This document shows, piece by piece, positions 8,203 to 17,523 of a DNA stretch of 64,000 bases. A program made the position numbers and the translations under genes. Within the stretch, counting starts at the first letter, position 1; each line of letters begins with the position of its first letter. Under the pieces are notes generated by a model. It was not told the origin of the DNA. It saw only the letters and a program-made list of their open reading frames with translations, and searched no databases. This DNA comes from Geobacter sp. FeAm09. GTDB lineage: Bacteria; Desulfobacterota; Desulfuromonadia; Geobacterales; Pseudopelobacteraceae. The stretch is taken from NCBI RefSeq assembly GCF_008330225.1, contig NZ_CP042466.1, positions 2,118,501 to 2,182,500 on the forward strand, written 5' to 3'.

Positions 8203-9071
8203 TCGCTCACCTTCATGGTGTCGAACCCGAACCGCTCCATGGTGTGCAGGGTGATGAGAATCCCGGCGATGATCAGGTCTTCCCTCCCCTTCTCCAGGCC
8301 GGGTATGGTCAACCGTTCCTCCGGGGCCATGGGGAGCAGGCGGGCGTAAATGGCCTCGATCTGCTGCCGGGAGATGGTGGCGTTGTTGACCTTGCGGTAG
8401 TCGTAGTCCCGCATTCCCATGGCGATGGCCGCCAGGGTGGTCGCGGTGCCGGCGGTGCCCACCAGGGTCGCGCCGGGCGCCGGCCTGTCGTGGGCCGTTG
8501 CCATCTCCTGCTGGAGCAGGTCCAGTTCCCGACCGATCTTTTCCGAGACCGCCTGTGGCGTCACCTTTCCCTCGGTGAGCCTGACCACTCCCATGGGCAG
8601 GCTGCGGACGAACCGGGCGCGGCCGCCCCGGGCAAGGGTATATTCGGTGCTGCCGCCGCCCACATCGAAGACCAGGAGTTCCTCCTCACGCCGGTCAAGT
8701 CCGGCCAGAACGCCGGCCAGGGTCAACTCCCCCTCATGGATGCCGTCGATAACCCGAAGCTCGATGCCGGTCCTGCAGCGGACCTGTTCCACGAATGCCG
8801 GACCGTTGGCCGCATCCCGCACGGCGCTGGTTGCGACGGCGCGGACCTGGGAGACGTTCAGCTCGCCGATGATGCCGGCAAAACGTTGCAGGCAGTCCAG
8901 ACCCCGGCGTTGGGCGTCCCCGGAGAGCCCTTCCTCGCGAGTGAAGCCGCCGCCCATGCGGACGACCTGCCGTTCGAGACGCACATGTTCAAAACCGTCG
9001 TCCCGAGGCTCCGCCACGAGCAGCCGGGCGGTGTTGGTGCCGAAATCTATGGCCGCAATCCTGGTGTCCAT
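8151..9071 (-). CDS. ppx: Exopolyphosphatase / pppGpp phosphohydrolase family (Ppx/GppA)
   Basis: A 306-residue ASKHA-fold phosphatase that removes phosphate from polyphosphate or converts pppGpp to ppGpp. The nucleotide-binding motifs AAIDFGTNTARLLV (near residue 4) and VFDVGGGSTEYTL are clear. It corresponds to the short form lacking the HD domain of long Ppx proteins. The start at 9071 overlaps the stop of the Na/Pi-PhoU gene by one base (TGATG), so the two are probably co-translated and tie phosphate uptake to polyphosphate or ppGpp turnover. The choice between Ppx and GppA activity cannot be made from sequence alone. Confidence 0.9.
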   Translation of the reverse strand: MDTRIAAIDFGTNTARLLVAEPRDDGFEHVRLERQVVRMGGGFTREEGLSGDAQRRGLDCLQRFAGIIGELNVSQVRAVATSAVRDAANGPAFVEQVRCRTGIELRVIDGIHEGELTLAGVLAGLDRREEELLVFDVGGGSTEYTLARGGRARFVRSLPMGVVRLTEGKVTPQAVSEKIGRELDLLQQEMATAHDRPAPGATLVGTAGTATTLAAIAMGMRDYDYRKVNNATISRQQIEAIYARLLPMAPEERLTIPGLEKGREDLIIAGILITLHTMERFGFDTMKVSDYGLLEGLVVAGGVVGF

Positions 9072-10716
9072 CAGCGTCTCCTCTCCTGGCAGGCGATGAT
9101 GTTCCAGCATAACCGGGCAATCCCCTCGAAGTCCGACGTCATCTCATTGAACAGCTTGGCGGCCCGCGGCGGGCAGGTGCCGTTGCTCATCCGCTCGAAA
9201 TGGTTCTGCCGTGCGGTGTCGAAGGCGACGCGGGCCGCTCCCTTTGCCGCCGCCAGATCGAAACCGTCCCGGATGAAACCGTGCCGGATCATCTGTTCGG
9301 TATCGCCGATGGCGCCGGCCACGACCTGGGCAAGCCGCTTCAGGTCGTCCATCGCATCTTCCGAGAAAACGACGCCTGCCTCTTTTTTGCCGACAATGCC
9401 CTTCAGGATGTTTTCGCAACGGTCCCCCACATGCTCCAGGTCGCTGACCGTCTGAAAAAGCCCGGGGATGTCGTAGCTGATCTCGGGGCTGTCCGCGATT
9501 CGGGCCAGGGCGGCAAGGAACGTGGTGATCTCGTGATTGAGCGAATCGAGCACCTGCTCATGCTGCCGAATGGTATCCGCCCTGCGGGCGTCGAAATCGG
9601 AGAGGACTTCGTGCATATCGGCGTACATGAACGCCGTCACCGACATCATGCGGACGATTTCCTTGCGGACCTGTTCCATGGCCAGGGGGGGGTATTGAGG
9701 ATGCGCTCGTCCAGGTATCCGGCACACGGCTGGGACGCGACCGCCCCACTGCCGGTGATTGCGGATGAGCCGCCGAGCATGCGGGCCAGGGGAGCGCTGA
9801 TGGCTATCAGGATACACGCCACCAGAAAGCTGGAAACCGTATGCACCCATGACAGTTGGCAGAAAAGCGGTTGCCCCGCGCTACAGGCGCCCGACCATTC
9901 GGCGAACGGCAGGCGCTGGGCGGCCTCCAGCATGAGCGAAGCCAGGGGCACGAGCAGCAGGGCCACCGAGAAGGCAAAAAACAGGTAGGTCGTGGCGACC
10001 CTGCGGGTCACGGAATTCCCCCCGACCGATGCCAGGGCCCCCATGGCCGCTACACCGATCAGGCCTCCCAACACCATGCGCGAGGCGGTTACGGGATCGA
10101 TCTGATACCCCGACGACAGTGAGGCCACGACCGTTACCGAAGAGCGGGCCGACTGCACGAGGAACGATACCAGCGCCCCGAAGAGGGTTGCCAGGATCGG
10201 CTGGTGGAAAAACAACTCGTTGAAGGTGGTGTAGAAGGGGTGATGGTCAAAGGGGCGATAGCTCCCCTCCAGGAGGGTCAGCCCCAGAAAGAGCAGGCCG
10301 ACTCCCAGGATGAGGTCACCGGCGTTGGCATAGCGGCGCTTGCGGGCAAAGAATTTGAGCACGACGCCGGAAAAGATGAGCGGAGTGGAAATCAGGCTGT
10401 AGGGGATGATGTGGATGTGCAGCGGCAGCGAGGCGCCGATGAGGACTCCCCCCAAAACACTCAGCGCCTGAAAGGTATTCAGGACGCCGCCGTTGACGAG
10501 GCCCATGGTGAAGATCACCGCAGCGCTGCCGGAATTAACCGCCAAGGCGGCGGCCATGCCGAACAGCATGGAATAGAAGCGGTTGGAGGTAAGCGTGGTA
10601 AAGACGTCCCTGATGCGGGCATCGGCCACGGTCCGGATGCCGTCCGACATCAGACGCATACCGAGCAAAAAAAGGCCGATCCCACCCAAGGCGCCCTCAA
10701 TCAGACTGAGAGGCAT
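9071..10716 (-). CDS. Na/Pi-cotransporter family protein with C-terminal PhoU domain, broken by a 1-base frameshift
   Basis: The N-terminal part (10716 down to about 9693) is an eight-to-nine helix Na/Pi cotransporter (NptA/YjbB type). Its two inverted repeats are marked by AVNSGSAAVIFTMGLVNGG and VQSARSSVTVVASL. The C-terminal part (to 9071) is a PhoU-like helical bundle (MEQVRKEIVRMMSVTAFMYA, then FQTVSDLEHVGDRCENILKG). The frame is lost at an 8-base G run (9685-9692); one more base would join NTPP to LAMEQ and give one protein of about 548 residues, normal for the family. The start at 10716 has GGAGCAG upstream; an in-frame ATG at 10770 is possible. It probably moves phosphate across the inner membrane. 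The QSSS motifs of well-studied members are not fully kept. Confidence 0.85.
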
Positions 10717-11097
10717 ATCGGTACTGCTCCATAATTCATTAGTTCCGGGAAACTCTGCCTGAAGCGGCATGCCCGGTTATTGATCGTTTCCATTCAGCGT
10801 GCGGTTTCCGCACAAATTGAGCGCGAAAAGACGCGGGCTCCTGGCTGAAAACTATACCAGAGCCCCTGCAAAAAGCACAGCTAATTGTTCCCGCGCCGTG
10901 TCACGTCCGACACCGTGCTCCGGGAACCACCAAGTACAACGCACTGAATTAACGATCAAATGATATTCAACCAGAGGTGAGAGCTCATGGCGGCAGCCGA
11001 CAAACGCCCCTCTCGCCCGTGGGAGGCGAGGGGGGACATCACATCGCATTGAATCTGCAAAACACCATGAAGCTTGCTGTTGGGAGGTTTTTCAGGC
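10717..11097. other. Intergenic stretch with one strong GC hairpin
   Basis: No gene is supported here. A hairpin at 11007-11035 pairs 11 bases (CCCCTCTCGCC with GGCGAGGGGGG, one G-U pair) around a 7-base loop. It lacks a T-run on either strand, so I do not call it an intrinsic terminator. It lies about 60 bases downstream of the HU/IHF gene on the minus strand. Confidence 0.5.
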
Positions 11098-11373
11098 CTA
11101 ACCGAGCACCCGCTCCTTCAACTCCTTGCCGACCTTGAAGAAGGGGAGCTTTTTGGGGCTAACCGTTATCTGCTCGCCTGTTTTGGGGTTTCTCCCGGTG
11201 TAGGTGTCGTAACTCTTGATGACAAAGCTGCCCAGCCCGCGAATCTCGATGCGTTCGCCTTCCACCATGGCTTCGGTCATGGAGTTGAAAATAAGATTAA
11301 CGATCTCTTCAGCCCGTTTGTTGGAGATGTCCTTCCTGATCGCCAACTGCTCAATAAGCTCGGATTTGTTCAT
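11098..11373 (-). CDS. ihfB: HU/IHF-family DNA-bending protein (IHF beta-like)
   Basis: A 91-residue histone-like protein covering the whole HU/IHF fold. It has helical N-terminus MNKSELIEQLAIRKDISNKR, the beta-arm with the conserved GRNPKTGE turn that inserts proline into the DNA minor groove, and the C-terminal helix FFKVGKELKERV. Such proteins bend DNA for transcription, replication and recombination. IHF beta-type is favoured over HU by IEIRGLGSF and the overall pattern, but the split between HU and IHF in this lineage is not certain. It appears monocistronic, with GGAGGT upstream of the start. Confidence 0.9.
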   Translation of the reverse strand: MNKSELIEQLAIRKDISNKRAEEIVNLIFNSMTEAMVEGERIEIRGLGSFVIKSYDTYTGRNPKTGEQITVSPKKLPFFKVGKELKERVLG

Positions 11374-11434
11374 GTCTGCTCATACCTCCGGATTTGTGCC
11401 ACTTCAGGCCGTTGTAAGTAACGTAACGGCGACC

Positions 11435-12466
11435 TCAGTGACCACACCCCCCGAGATATCGCCTTACGATATATGCTGCGTCATTGCTGCGGCCGCACTG
11501 CATCAGAACATCGCGGAGCCTCTCGGCCGCCATACGGGCCGCCGGAGTAGCCAGAAGCCCGCTATACATATCGATTGCCCGGTCAGTGTCACCGGCAAGA
11601 ACATGGACATCCGCGCGCAGCATCCGGGACTGTTCCGCCAATATCCCGGCCGCCATCATGGCCTCAAGCTGCTGTCCCGCCTCATGAAGCCGTTGTCCTT
11701 CGATCAACAGCAGGGCCAATCCCAAATGGGCCAGGGAATTAGCGCCATTTGTCACGATTGCCTCACGAAAACAGGTTTCAGCCGTCGTGACGTCGCCAAG
11801 CCGAAACTGGATCATGCCCTTTTCGTAGCAGTAAATATCGTGATCTGAACCAGTATACCACGCTTCAAGTTGCTTTAAAGCGTCGCCATGCCGGTTCCCG
11901 CTGGCAATCACGTACATCGATGCAAATTCCTCTCCCAAATCGGAATACCGTCCATACATTTCACGCGGAAGCTGCTGGATCAACAGATCATAATATTCCA
12001 TTAACGGCATATTTACGTCGCTAAAATCGCTTGTTACGTATTCTTCCGGAGCACAGGAACTGCACGAAGAACACCCACTTACGGAAGCGCTTTCTCTCTG
12101 TTCAGCGTCGTTTCCGCAACAGAGGGCAGCCAACTCTTCCGCCTTTTCCCGTAGTACGGCATCGTCAGTCAGCGATTTTGCCAGCTCCAGGTGCTCGAGC
12201 GCCTTATCCGGCAGCCCCCGGCTCAAGGCGGATTCCGCCTCGCTGATATTCAACCCGGCCAACGCATGATTGGCGCTGCCGATCCGCTCTTCACAGACAG
12301 CCAGCAGCGCCTCCGCCCCCTGTGCGCCGTTCGAACCGGAAAGGAGCCGCCGGGCATCCTCATAGGCGCAACGGGCCTCGAAATAATGGTGTTCCTTCAG
12401 GAACCGGTCGCCACGCGCCACCATGTCGGCAGGATTCTTGGAAAACAGTTTTTTCAGGATATTCAC
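11435..12466 (-). CDS. TPR-repeat protein of unknown role
   Basis: A 343-residue soluble protein, last gene of the queD operon. The start is GTG at 12466, preceded by GGAGGTGGCG and overlapping the rlmD stop by four bases (GTGA). It has helical TPR-like units in both halves (for example GDRFLKEHHYFEARCAYEDA near residue 19, and a later unit around GDVTTAETCFREAIVTNGAN). Between them is a Cys cluster, CCGND then GCSSCSSC (Cys116, 117, 132, 135, 138), that could bind a metal. No signal peptide or membrane segment is visible. Function is unknown; translational coupling to rlmD suggests a role in RNA or ribosome maturation, which is only a guess. Confidence 0.8.
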   Translation of the reverse strand: MNILKKLFSKNPADMVARGDRFLKEHHYFEARCAYEDARRLLSGSNGAQGAEALLAVCEERIGSANHALAGLNISEAESALSRGLPDKALEHLELAKSLTDDAVLREKAEELAALCCGNDAEQRESASVSGCSSCSSCAPEEYVTSDFSDVNMPLMEYYDLLIQQLPREMYGRYSDLGEEFASMYVIASGNRHGDALKQLEAWYTGSDHDIYCYEKGMIQFRLGDVTTAETCFREAIVTNGANSLAHLGLALLLIEGQRLHEAGQQLEAMMAAGILAEQSRMLRADVHVLAGDTDRAIDMYSGLLATPAARMAAERLRDVLMQCGRSNDAAYIVRRYLGGCGH

Positions 12467-13794
12467 GCCGCCACCTCCGATTGTTCCCTGTGAAGCAGGG
12501 TCACGCTTTCCAAATGGAATGTCTGGGGAAACATATCGAGCGGGACACTCTCCGCCACGTGATACCCCTGCCGCGCCAGAAGGCCGCAGTCCCGGGCCAG
12601 GGTGCTGGAATCGCAGGATATATAGATGATCGTGTCCGGCTTCAGGCCGCTGAGCCCCGTCATGGCTTCTGCCGCTCCGGTACGGGGCGGGTCCAGGATC
12701 ACCGTGTCGAATCGCCGCCCCGCTGCGGCAAGCCGCGCGACCCCCTCGGCGGCATCGGTGCAGAGGTATTCCGCATTGGATACGCCATTCAAGCGGCAGT
12801 TGTCCCGGGCCGCCGAGATGGAATCCCCGTACCCCTCCAACCCGGTTATGCCCGCCACGCAACCGGCCAGGGGCAAGGAAAAATTGCCGTTGCCGCAGTA
12901 GAGGTCGAGCAGGTGCTCATGGCCGCGAAACGCCGCCATACGCCGGACAATCTCCAAAATGGCGCGGTTCTGGCTACCATTCACCTGGGAGAATCCACCC
13001 GGCCGGAAGGTGAGCGTGGCCGGCGGGGAGTCCGGAGCGGTGGCCGGCATGGAATAAGCGAGATAGCCGTCTCCGCAGATCTTCCTGAGGGTGGATTTGC
13101 GGCCACTCTGCAGGAAGATGCCGGTCAGGGGGGCCAGTTCATGAAAACACCCCTGGAAGAAGCGGGCAACGGCATCATGGTCGTTTCCGATGTAATTGAT
13201 CGTTGCGACCGCTTCGTCATCGCCGCATTCGATGTTGATCTGGGGGATGGCGGCCGGCTCGGCAAACGACGCCAGGACGCTCCGCAGGTTGGACAGGGCC
13301 TCGTTGATGGCCGGCGCGGCGATGGGACACCCCTGGGCGGCATCCTCCACAAAATGGCTGGCATTGCGGAAAAAACCGATCTTCAGCCCGTCCGGGGCGG
13401 CGTGCAGCTTGAACTGGACCCGGTTGCGGTAGCCGTATTCCCGGGGCGAGGCTACGGCCTCCCCTACCCGTTCTCCGGGCACCCGGCCGCCCCGCCACAG
13501 GGTCTCGGCGTGGATGCTCCGCTTTGCCGCAAGCTGGTGGGAATAGGCGATATGCTGCCAACTGCAGCCACCGCACGTGCCGAATAACGGACAGGGAGGG
13601 GGAACCCGCAGGGGTGACGGGGTGACAAGCTCGACAATTCGGGCCGTCAGGTACGAGCGTTTCTCTGCTGTGACCGCCAGGCGGACCTCATCGCCGGGAC
13701 AGCTCAGAGGGACAAAGCAGACCTTGCCGTCGATGCGGCATACCCCGTTGCCGCCAAAGGCGAGGCTGTCGATAATCGCAACCGGTGACGTCAT
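12463..13794 (-). CDS. rlmD: 23S rRNA (uracil-5-)-methyltransferase, RumA/RlmD type
   Basis: A 443-residue SAM-dependent RNA m5U methyltransferase. Order of parts: N-terminal TRAM-like domain (1-55), Fe-S cluster Cys motif CPLFGTCGGCSWQH (Cys68, 74, 77, with a fourth in AAQGCPI), central domain, and the Rossmann SAM site LLDLYCGNGNFSLPLA. Also present are VILDPPRTG and the catalytic YISCDSSTLARD. It methylates a uridine of 23S rRNA, or possibly tRNA; paralogue specificity is not resolved by sequence. It sits between an unknown gene (7 bases away) and the TPR gene (4-base overlap) in the same operon. Confidence 0.92.
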   Translation of the reverse strand: MTSPVAIIDSLAFGGNGVCRIDGKVCFVPLSCPGDEVRLAVTAEKRSYLTARIVELVTPSPLRVPPPCPLFGTCGGCSWQHIAYSHQLAAKRSIHAETLWRGGRVPGERVGEAVASPREYGYRNRVQFKLHAAPDGLKIGFFRNASHFVEDAAQGCPIAAPAINEALSNLRSVLASFAEPAAIPQINIECGDDEAVATINYIGNDHDAVARFFQGCFHELAPLTGIFLQSGRKSTLRKICGDGYLAYSMPATAPDSPPATLTFRPGGFSQVNGSQNRAILEIVRRMAAFRGHEHLLDLYCGNGNFSLPLAGCVAGITGLEGYGDSISAARDNCRLNGVSNAEYLCTDAAEGVARLAAAGRRFDTVILDPPRTGAAEAMTGLSGLKPDTIIYISCDSSTLARDCGLLARQGYHVAESVPLDMFPQTFHLESVTLLHREQSEVAA

Positions 13795-13800
13795 GCGGGT

Positions 13801-14181
13801 CTACCGACGGGCCGGCGACTTCAGGCGCTTGACATATTCGCTGCGCATGAAGCGTCCGGGAAAATCGGGACGGGAAAGATAGGGAAGCACATTGGCGTCG
13901 AATGCCTCCAGCAGGCCCTGGCGTACGGCCGTCACGTCGCCCTCGGGCACCGCCATCTTTTCCAGGATGCGGCGGAAATGGATCTGCCCCCCCAGGAGCC
14001 GGAGCGCGGCCTGATACTCTTCGGGGCCGGAGAAGGGGGTGGCGGAAAGGGGGATCTCGGCGCTGACCTCGATGCGCACATGAAAATAACCGCCGAAATA
14101 GTGGCGGGTAACATCCCTGAGCCGGGCCGTTATGCCGCCGCCCAGTTCGTATTCCCTCATGGCCTGTTCGCTATTCATCAT
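13801..14181 (-). CDS. Conserved hypothetical protein
   Basis: A 126-residue soluble protein I do not recognise as a named family. It has a mixed alpha/beta look (ITARLRDVTRHYFGGYFHVR, then VSAEIPLSATPFSGPEEYQA) and a basic C-terminus. No Cys motif, signal peptide or membrane segment is present. It overlaps the 3' end of the creatininase-family gene by 11 bases and lies 7 bases before rlmD, so it is a genuine operon member; an alternative start one codon in (14178) is possible. The segment HYFGGYFHVRIEV suggests a beta-strand core, but nothing points to an activity. Confidence 0.8.
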   Translation of the reverse strand: MMNSEQAMREYELGGGITARLRDVTRHYFGGYFHVRIEVSAEIPLSATPFSGPEEYQAALRLLGGQIHFRRILEKMAVPEGDVTAVRQGLLEAFDANVLPYLSRPDFPGRFMRSEYVKRLKSPARR

Positions 14182-14893
14182 GATCCTTTTTCATCTCCCG
14201 CACCAGTTCGACCAGCTTTCGCACCAGCAACTCCTCCAACCGGGCCCCCTTTTCCGCCGAGGCCTTGCCCGGGTCGCCCCACACGCCGCCGGGCCAGTAG
14301 CGGCGCTTGTCGCGTACCAGGATACCGTTGGGGAAACGGGGAAACTCGCGGGGTGCACGCCCCTTGACCAGATGGGGGTGGGTGTGGAGGATGCGGGAAG
14401 TCTCGATTTCACCCGCATGGGAGTCGCCCGGCGTTTCGATGATGTCCCGTCCCTCATTCCCGGCCAGGTCGAACTCGCTCACCACCGCCACCGAGATGTC
14501 CTCGAAACGGGCGATCAGCGCCTCGCCCGCATCCTGGAGCGCCATGCGGTGCGCACCGCCGGCATGCCCCGTCAGGGCCACGAAGCGGCGCAGCCCCTGC
14601 CCCCGCAATGCCGTGACGATATCCTGAAACAGCGCCCCCAGGGTCTGGGTCGAAATGGAGATGGTGCCGGGATGCCGCGCCGTGGAGCGGCAATTGCCGT
14701 AGTGAACCGGAGGGGCCACGAACAGCGGCGTTATCCGGGAGGCCTTCTTGCAGACCTCATAGGCCTCAAGGGTATCGGTGGAGAGCGGGAGATGGCTGCC
14801 GTGCTCCTCCACCGAGCCGAAGGGTATCAGCACGGTCCGGGTCAGCGCCAGGCCGGCCTCGAACTCGGTCATGGTCATCTCTTCAATGATCAC
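14171..14893 (-). CDS. Creatininase-family metal-dependent amidohydrolase
   Basis: A 240-residue member of the creatininase family. Metal-binding residues are seen in VEEHGSHLPLSTD (Glu29, His31, Asp40), TGHAGGAH (His110) and SHAGEIETSRIL (about 159-170, the HAGExETS hallmark). Relatives include creatininase and the archaeal ArfB deformylase, which hydrolyses a formamidopyrimidine made from GTP. The start overlaps the queE stop by four bases and the gene lies inside the queD-queE operon, so a substrate derived from GTP or a pterin is plausible but unproven. It is cytoplasmic, with no signal peptide. Genuine creatinine hydrolysis is unlikely in this setting. Confidence 0.87.
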   Translation of the reverse strand: MIIEEMTMTEFEAGLALTRTVLIPFGSVEEHGSHLPLSTDTLEAYEVCKKASRITPLFVAPPVHYGNCRSTARHPGTISISTQTLGALFQDIVTALRGQGLRRFVALTGHAGGAHRMALQDAGEALIARFEDISVAVVSEFDLAGNEGRDIIETPGDSHAGEIETSRILHTHPHLVKGRAPREFPRFPNGILVRDKRRYWPGGVWGDPGKASAEKGARLEELLVRKLVELVREMKKDHDE

Positions 14894-15639
14894 AGCGCCC
14901 CCAGCATCTTGTGCATCTGCGGGATCACCCGCACATCGGGGAGCAGCGCCGCCGCCGTTTCCTGCAAACGCAGGATCTGGGCGGCCGTGACGTCAACCCC
15001 GCCGGCGGGATTGGACAGGGGTTGGAGAAACAGGGGGGTCGTGGGTTCCACCGCAGTCATGATGGCGCAGACCCGACCGATTTCGTCCAACGGCGTATCC
15101 TGGCCGATGACCACCTTGACCGAGACCTGCCGCTGGACGGCAACCTCCAGGAACCGGCGATGCGCCTCCCAGAGTTCCCGGCCGCAGCCTGCGGTGGAAG
15201 GGAGCTTCATATCCATGCTGATGTAGTCGATACTGTCGATGACCCGCCCCAACTCGGCGTGCAGGGTGCCGTTGGTCTCCAGATGGATCGGCAGGATGCG
15301 GCGCAGTTCCGGCAGCCACTCCCCCAGGGTTTCGGCCTGGAGCAGCGGTTCCCCGCCGGTGACGCTGATCGAGTGATGGGCGCCCGGCAGACGGTGACAC
15401 CACTCCCCGACCAGCCTGACGAGTGCGTCCGCGCCAGGCGGTTGGGGAAGCGCGTGCAAGACCCCCGAGCCGGGCGCGGTTTCCACCTGGCAGGAAGCGC
15501 CGCTTTCGTACACCGTATCGCAGTAGCGGCAATCCAGGTTGCACTCATCCAGGCGGATGAAGATCTGGCGCCGACCGGCCAGATACCCCTCCCCCTGGAT
15601 CGAGGAGAATATCTCGCTGACGCGAGCCGGATTACTCAT
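14890..15639 (-). CDS. queE: 7-carboxy-7-deazaguanine synthase (radical SAM)
   Basis: A 249-residue radical SAM enzyme that contracts 6-carboxy-tetrahydropterin to 7-carboxy-7-deazaguanine on the way to queuosine. The [4Fe-4S] motif is CNLDCRYC (Cys33, 37, 40), followed by SVTGGEPLLQ for SAM binding and IHLETNGTL. The N-terminus EIFSSIQGEGYLAGRRQIFI is diagnostic of QueE. The insert after the cluster motif is longer than in minimal QueE, but overall length is within the family range. It overlaps queD by 8 bases and the creatininase-family gene by 4. Confidence 0.94.
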   Translation of the reverse strand: MSNPARVSEIFSSIQGEGYLAGRRQIFIRLDECNLDCRYCDTVYESGASCQVETAPGSGVLHALPQPPGADALVRLVGEWCHRLPGAHHSISVTGGEPLLQAETLGEWLPELRRILPIHLETNGTLHAELGRVIDSIDYISMDMKLPSTAGCGRELWEAHRRFLEVAVQRQVSVKVVIGQDTPLDEIGRVCAIMTAVEPTTPLFLQPLSNPAGGVDVTAAQILRLQETAAALLPDVRVIPQMHKMLGAL

Positions 15640-16000
15640 AATAGCAGGCAGAGGCGTTGTCCGACTCCCAGACGGTCACGGAGTCCACGGTGATGACATC
15701 GTTGTTGAGACGCTCGGAGAGGCGCTGGTACAGGTAGCGCGAGATATGCTCCGAGGAGGGGGATACGTCGTGAAAGGCCGGGTTTTCGTTGAGGTACTTA
15801 TGGTCCAGTTCGTTAATGACAACGCCCGCCTCGCGCTTGAGCACCTTGAAGTCGATACCCAGCCCGGCCTTGTCGAGTTCCCTGGCGGTCACGGTCACTT
15901 CCACCTTCCAGTTGTGGCCGTGCAGATTCTCGCAGTCCCCCTGGTAGTTGATCAGGTTATGGGCTGCGGCGAAGCTCGTGCGGATCGTGAGTTTATACAT
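15632..16000 (-). CDS. queD: 6-carboxy-5,6,7,8-tetrahydropterin synthase
   Basis: A 122-residue QueD/PTPS-family enzyme converting dihydroneopterin triphosphate to 6-carboxytetrahydropterin. Zinc ligands His14 (SFAAAHNL), His27 and His29 (ENLHGHNW) and catalytic Cys23 (GDCENLHGH) are present, as are the LDHKYLNE and PSSEHISRYL segments. It is the first gene of the operon queD, queE, creatininase-family, unknown, rlmD, TPR; the start has a GGAGTC ribosome site. GTP cyclohydrolase and queC are not in the window. A likely promoter lies at 16045-16073. Confidence 0.95.
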   Translation of the reverse strand: MYKLTIRTSFAAAHNLINYQGDCENLHGHNWKVEVTVTARELDKAGLGIDFKVLKREAGVVINELDHKYLNENPAFHDVSPSSEHISRYLYQRLSERLNNDVITVDSVTVWESDNASACYYE

Positions 16001-16044
16001 GAATCAGACTCCTGAATGCGGGATGGACTGCTTTAAACTTTTAT

Positions 16045-16073
16045 ATATTACACAAAAATGATGACGATCACAA
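16045..16073 (-). promoter_or_regulatory. Possible sigma70 promoter for the queD operon
   Basis: On the minus strand TTGTGA (16073-16068), a 17-base spacer and TAATAT (16050-16045). It lies about 45 bases upstream of the queD start and downstream of the metY terminator. Confidence 0.4.
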
Positions 16074-16135
16074 GGGAGACCGTCTACAGCCACGGGTTGC
16101 GTCCCGCTCCGACCGCCGCGGCCCGATATACCTGC

Positions 16136-16166
16136 AAAAAGGGCAACCCCGGAGAGTTGCCCTTTT
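16136..16166 (-). terminator. Intrinsic terminator after metY
   Basis: A 7-bp stem GGGCAAC/GTTGCCC with an 8-base loop, flanked by A-run and T-run so it can act on the minus strand (metY ends at 16195). On the minus strand the stem is followed by TTTTTGC. Confidence 0.8.
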
Positions 16167-16194
16167 ACCGCATTTATCGCCGAACCGGCTCCCG

Positions 16195-17481
16195 TTACCG
16201 CTGGGACGCCTCCAGGGCCTGCTGGATGTCGGCGATGATGTCGTCGATGTTCTCCAGACCGATGGAAAGCCTGATGAAGTCCGCCGTGACGCCGGACGCC
16301 GCCTGCTCCTCCTCGGAGAGTTGCTGATGCGTGGTGGAGGCCGGGTGGATGACCAGCGATTTGGCGTCGCCGATATTGGCCAGGTGCGAGAGCAGCTTGA
16401 CGTTGTCGATGAACTTCTTGCCAGCCTCCAGGCCCCCCTTGATGCCGAAACCGATGATGGCCCCTTCACCTTTGGGCAGGTACTTGCGGGCACGGGCGTG
16501 GTCCTTGTGGCTGGCCAGGCCGGGGTAGTTGACCCAGGCGACGAGCGGGCTCTGCTCCAGCCAGACGGCCACGGCGCGGGCGTTTTCCACGTGGCGCGGC
16601 ATGCGGACGTGGAGCGTTTCGAGCCCCTGCAGGAACTGGAATGCGTTGAAGGGGGAGAGGCAGGCCCCCATGTCGCGCAGCAGCGTAACCCGCATCTTGA
16701 GGATATAGGAGAGATTGCCCAGGGCCTCCCAGTATTTCAGGCCATGATAGGAGGGGTCCGGCTCGGTGAATTCCGGGAACCGGCCGCTGTCCCAGGGGAA
16801 CTTCCCGCCGTCCACCACGGCCCCGCCGATGCTGGTACCGTGACCGCCGATAAACTTGGTAAGGGAGTAGACCACGATGTCGGCCCCATGCTCCAGCGGC
16901 TTGAACAGAAGCGGCGTCGTCACCGTATTGTCGACGATGAACGGGATTCCGGCCGCATGGGCGATGGCGCCGATGGCCTCGAAGTCGTCAACGTTGTTCT
17001 TGGGGTTGCCCACCGATTCGCTGTAGACCAGGCGGGTGTTTTCGTCGATGGCGCGGCGCACGTTCTCGGGGTCCGAAGAATCCACGAACTTCACCGTGAT
17101 GCCGAGCTTGGGCAGGGTGTAGTGAAAGAGGTTATAGGTGCCGCCGTACAGATAATTGGTGGAGACGATGTTCTGGCCGGCCTGGGTGATATTGAGCACG
17201 GCATAGGTGATGGCGGCCTGGCCCGAGGCGACCGCCAACGCCCCGACGCCGCCTTCCATGGCGGCCAGGCGCTGTTCCAGCACGTCGGTGGTGGGGTTCA
17301 TCAAACGGGTGTAGATATTGCCGGGCTCCTTCAGGCCGAACAGGTTGGCCGCGTGCTCGGAATTCTTGAAAACATAGGACGAGGTCTGGTAGATGGGGAC
17401 CGCGCGGGAAAGGGTAGCAGAGTCGGGCGACTGGCCGGCATGGAGCGCTAATGTTTCAATGGCGGGTGTTCTGTTTTCCAT
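16195..17481 (-). CDS. metY: O-acetylhomoserine sulfhydrylase
   Basis: A 428-residue PLP enzyme of the Cys/Met metabolism family, making homocysteine (or methionine, using methanethiol) from O-acetylhomoserine and sulfide. The PLP lysine is Lys209 in [11 protein letters not shown]. The N-terminus [20 protein letters not shown] and the internal [20 protein letters not shown] segment are typical of the long MetY form. The start at 17481 is set by CCCAGGAGGAAACC just upstream; an in-frame ATG at 17514 has no ribosome site. Single-gene unit with its own terminator and a palindrome in the promoter region (17524-17538). Confidence 0.94.
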   Translation of the reverse strand: MENRTPAIETLALHAGQSPDSATLSRAVPIYQTSSYVFKNSEHAANLFGLKEPGNIYTRLMNPTTDVLEQRLAAMEGGVGALAVASGQAAITYAVLNITQAGQNIVSTNYLYGGTYNLFHYTLPKLGITVKFVDSSDPENVRRAIDENTRLVYSESVGNPKNNVDDFEAIGAIAHAAGIPFIVDNTVTTPLLFKPLEHGADIVVYSLTKFIGGHGTSIGGAVVDGGKFPWDSGRFPEFTEPDPSYHGLKYWEALGNLSYILKMRVTLLRDMGACLSPFNAFQFLQGLETLHVRMPRHVENARAVAVWLEQSPLVAWVNYPGLASHKDHARARKYLPKGEGAIIGFGIKGGLEAGKKFIDNVKLLSHLANIGDAKSLVIHPASTTHQQLSEEEQAASGVTADFIRLSIGLENIDDIIADIQQALEASQR

Positions 17482-17523
17482 GGTTTCCTCCTGGGATGCC
17501 GTGATTATGAACAAACGTTACAA

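Noticed and set aside
9685-9692. Phase-variable homopolymer controlling the Na/Pi transporter
   Set aside because: Five other unrelated genes show the same single-base loss in G/C runs, so a systematic sequence error is simpler.
11007-11035. Intrinsic terminator after the HU/IHF gene
   Set aside because: The hairpin is strong but no T-run follows on either strand, so it is only listed as a hairpin.
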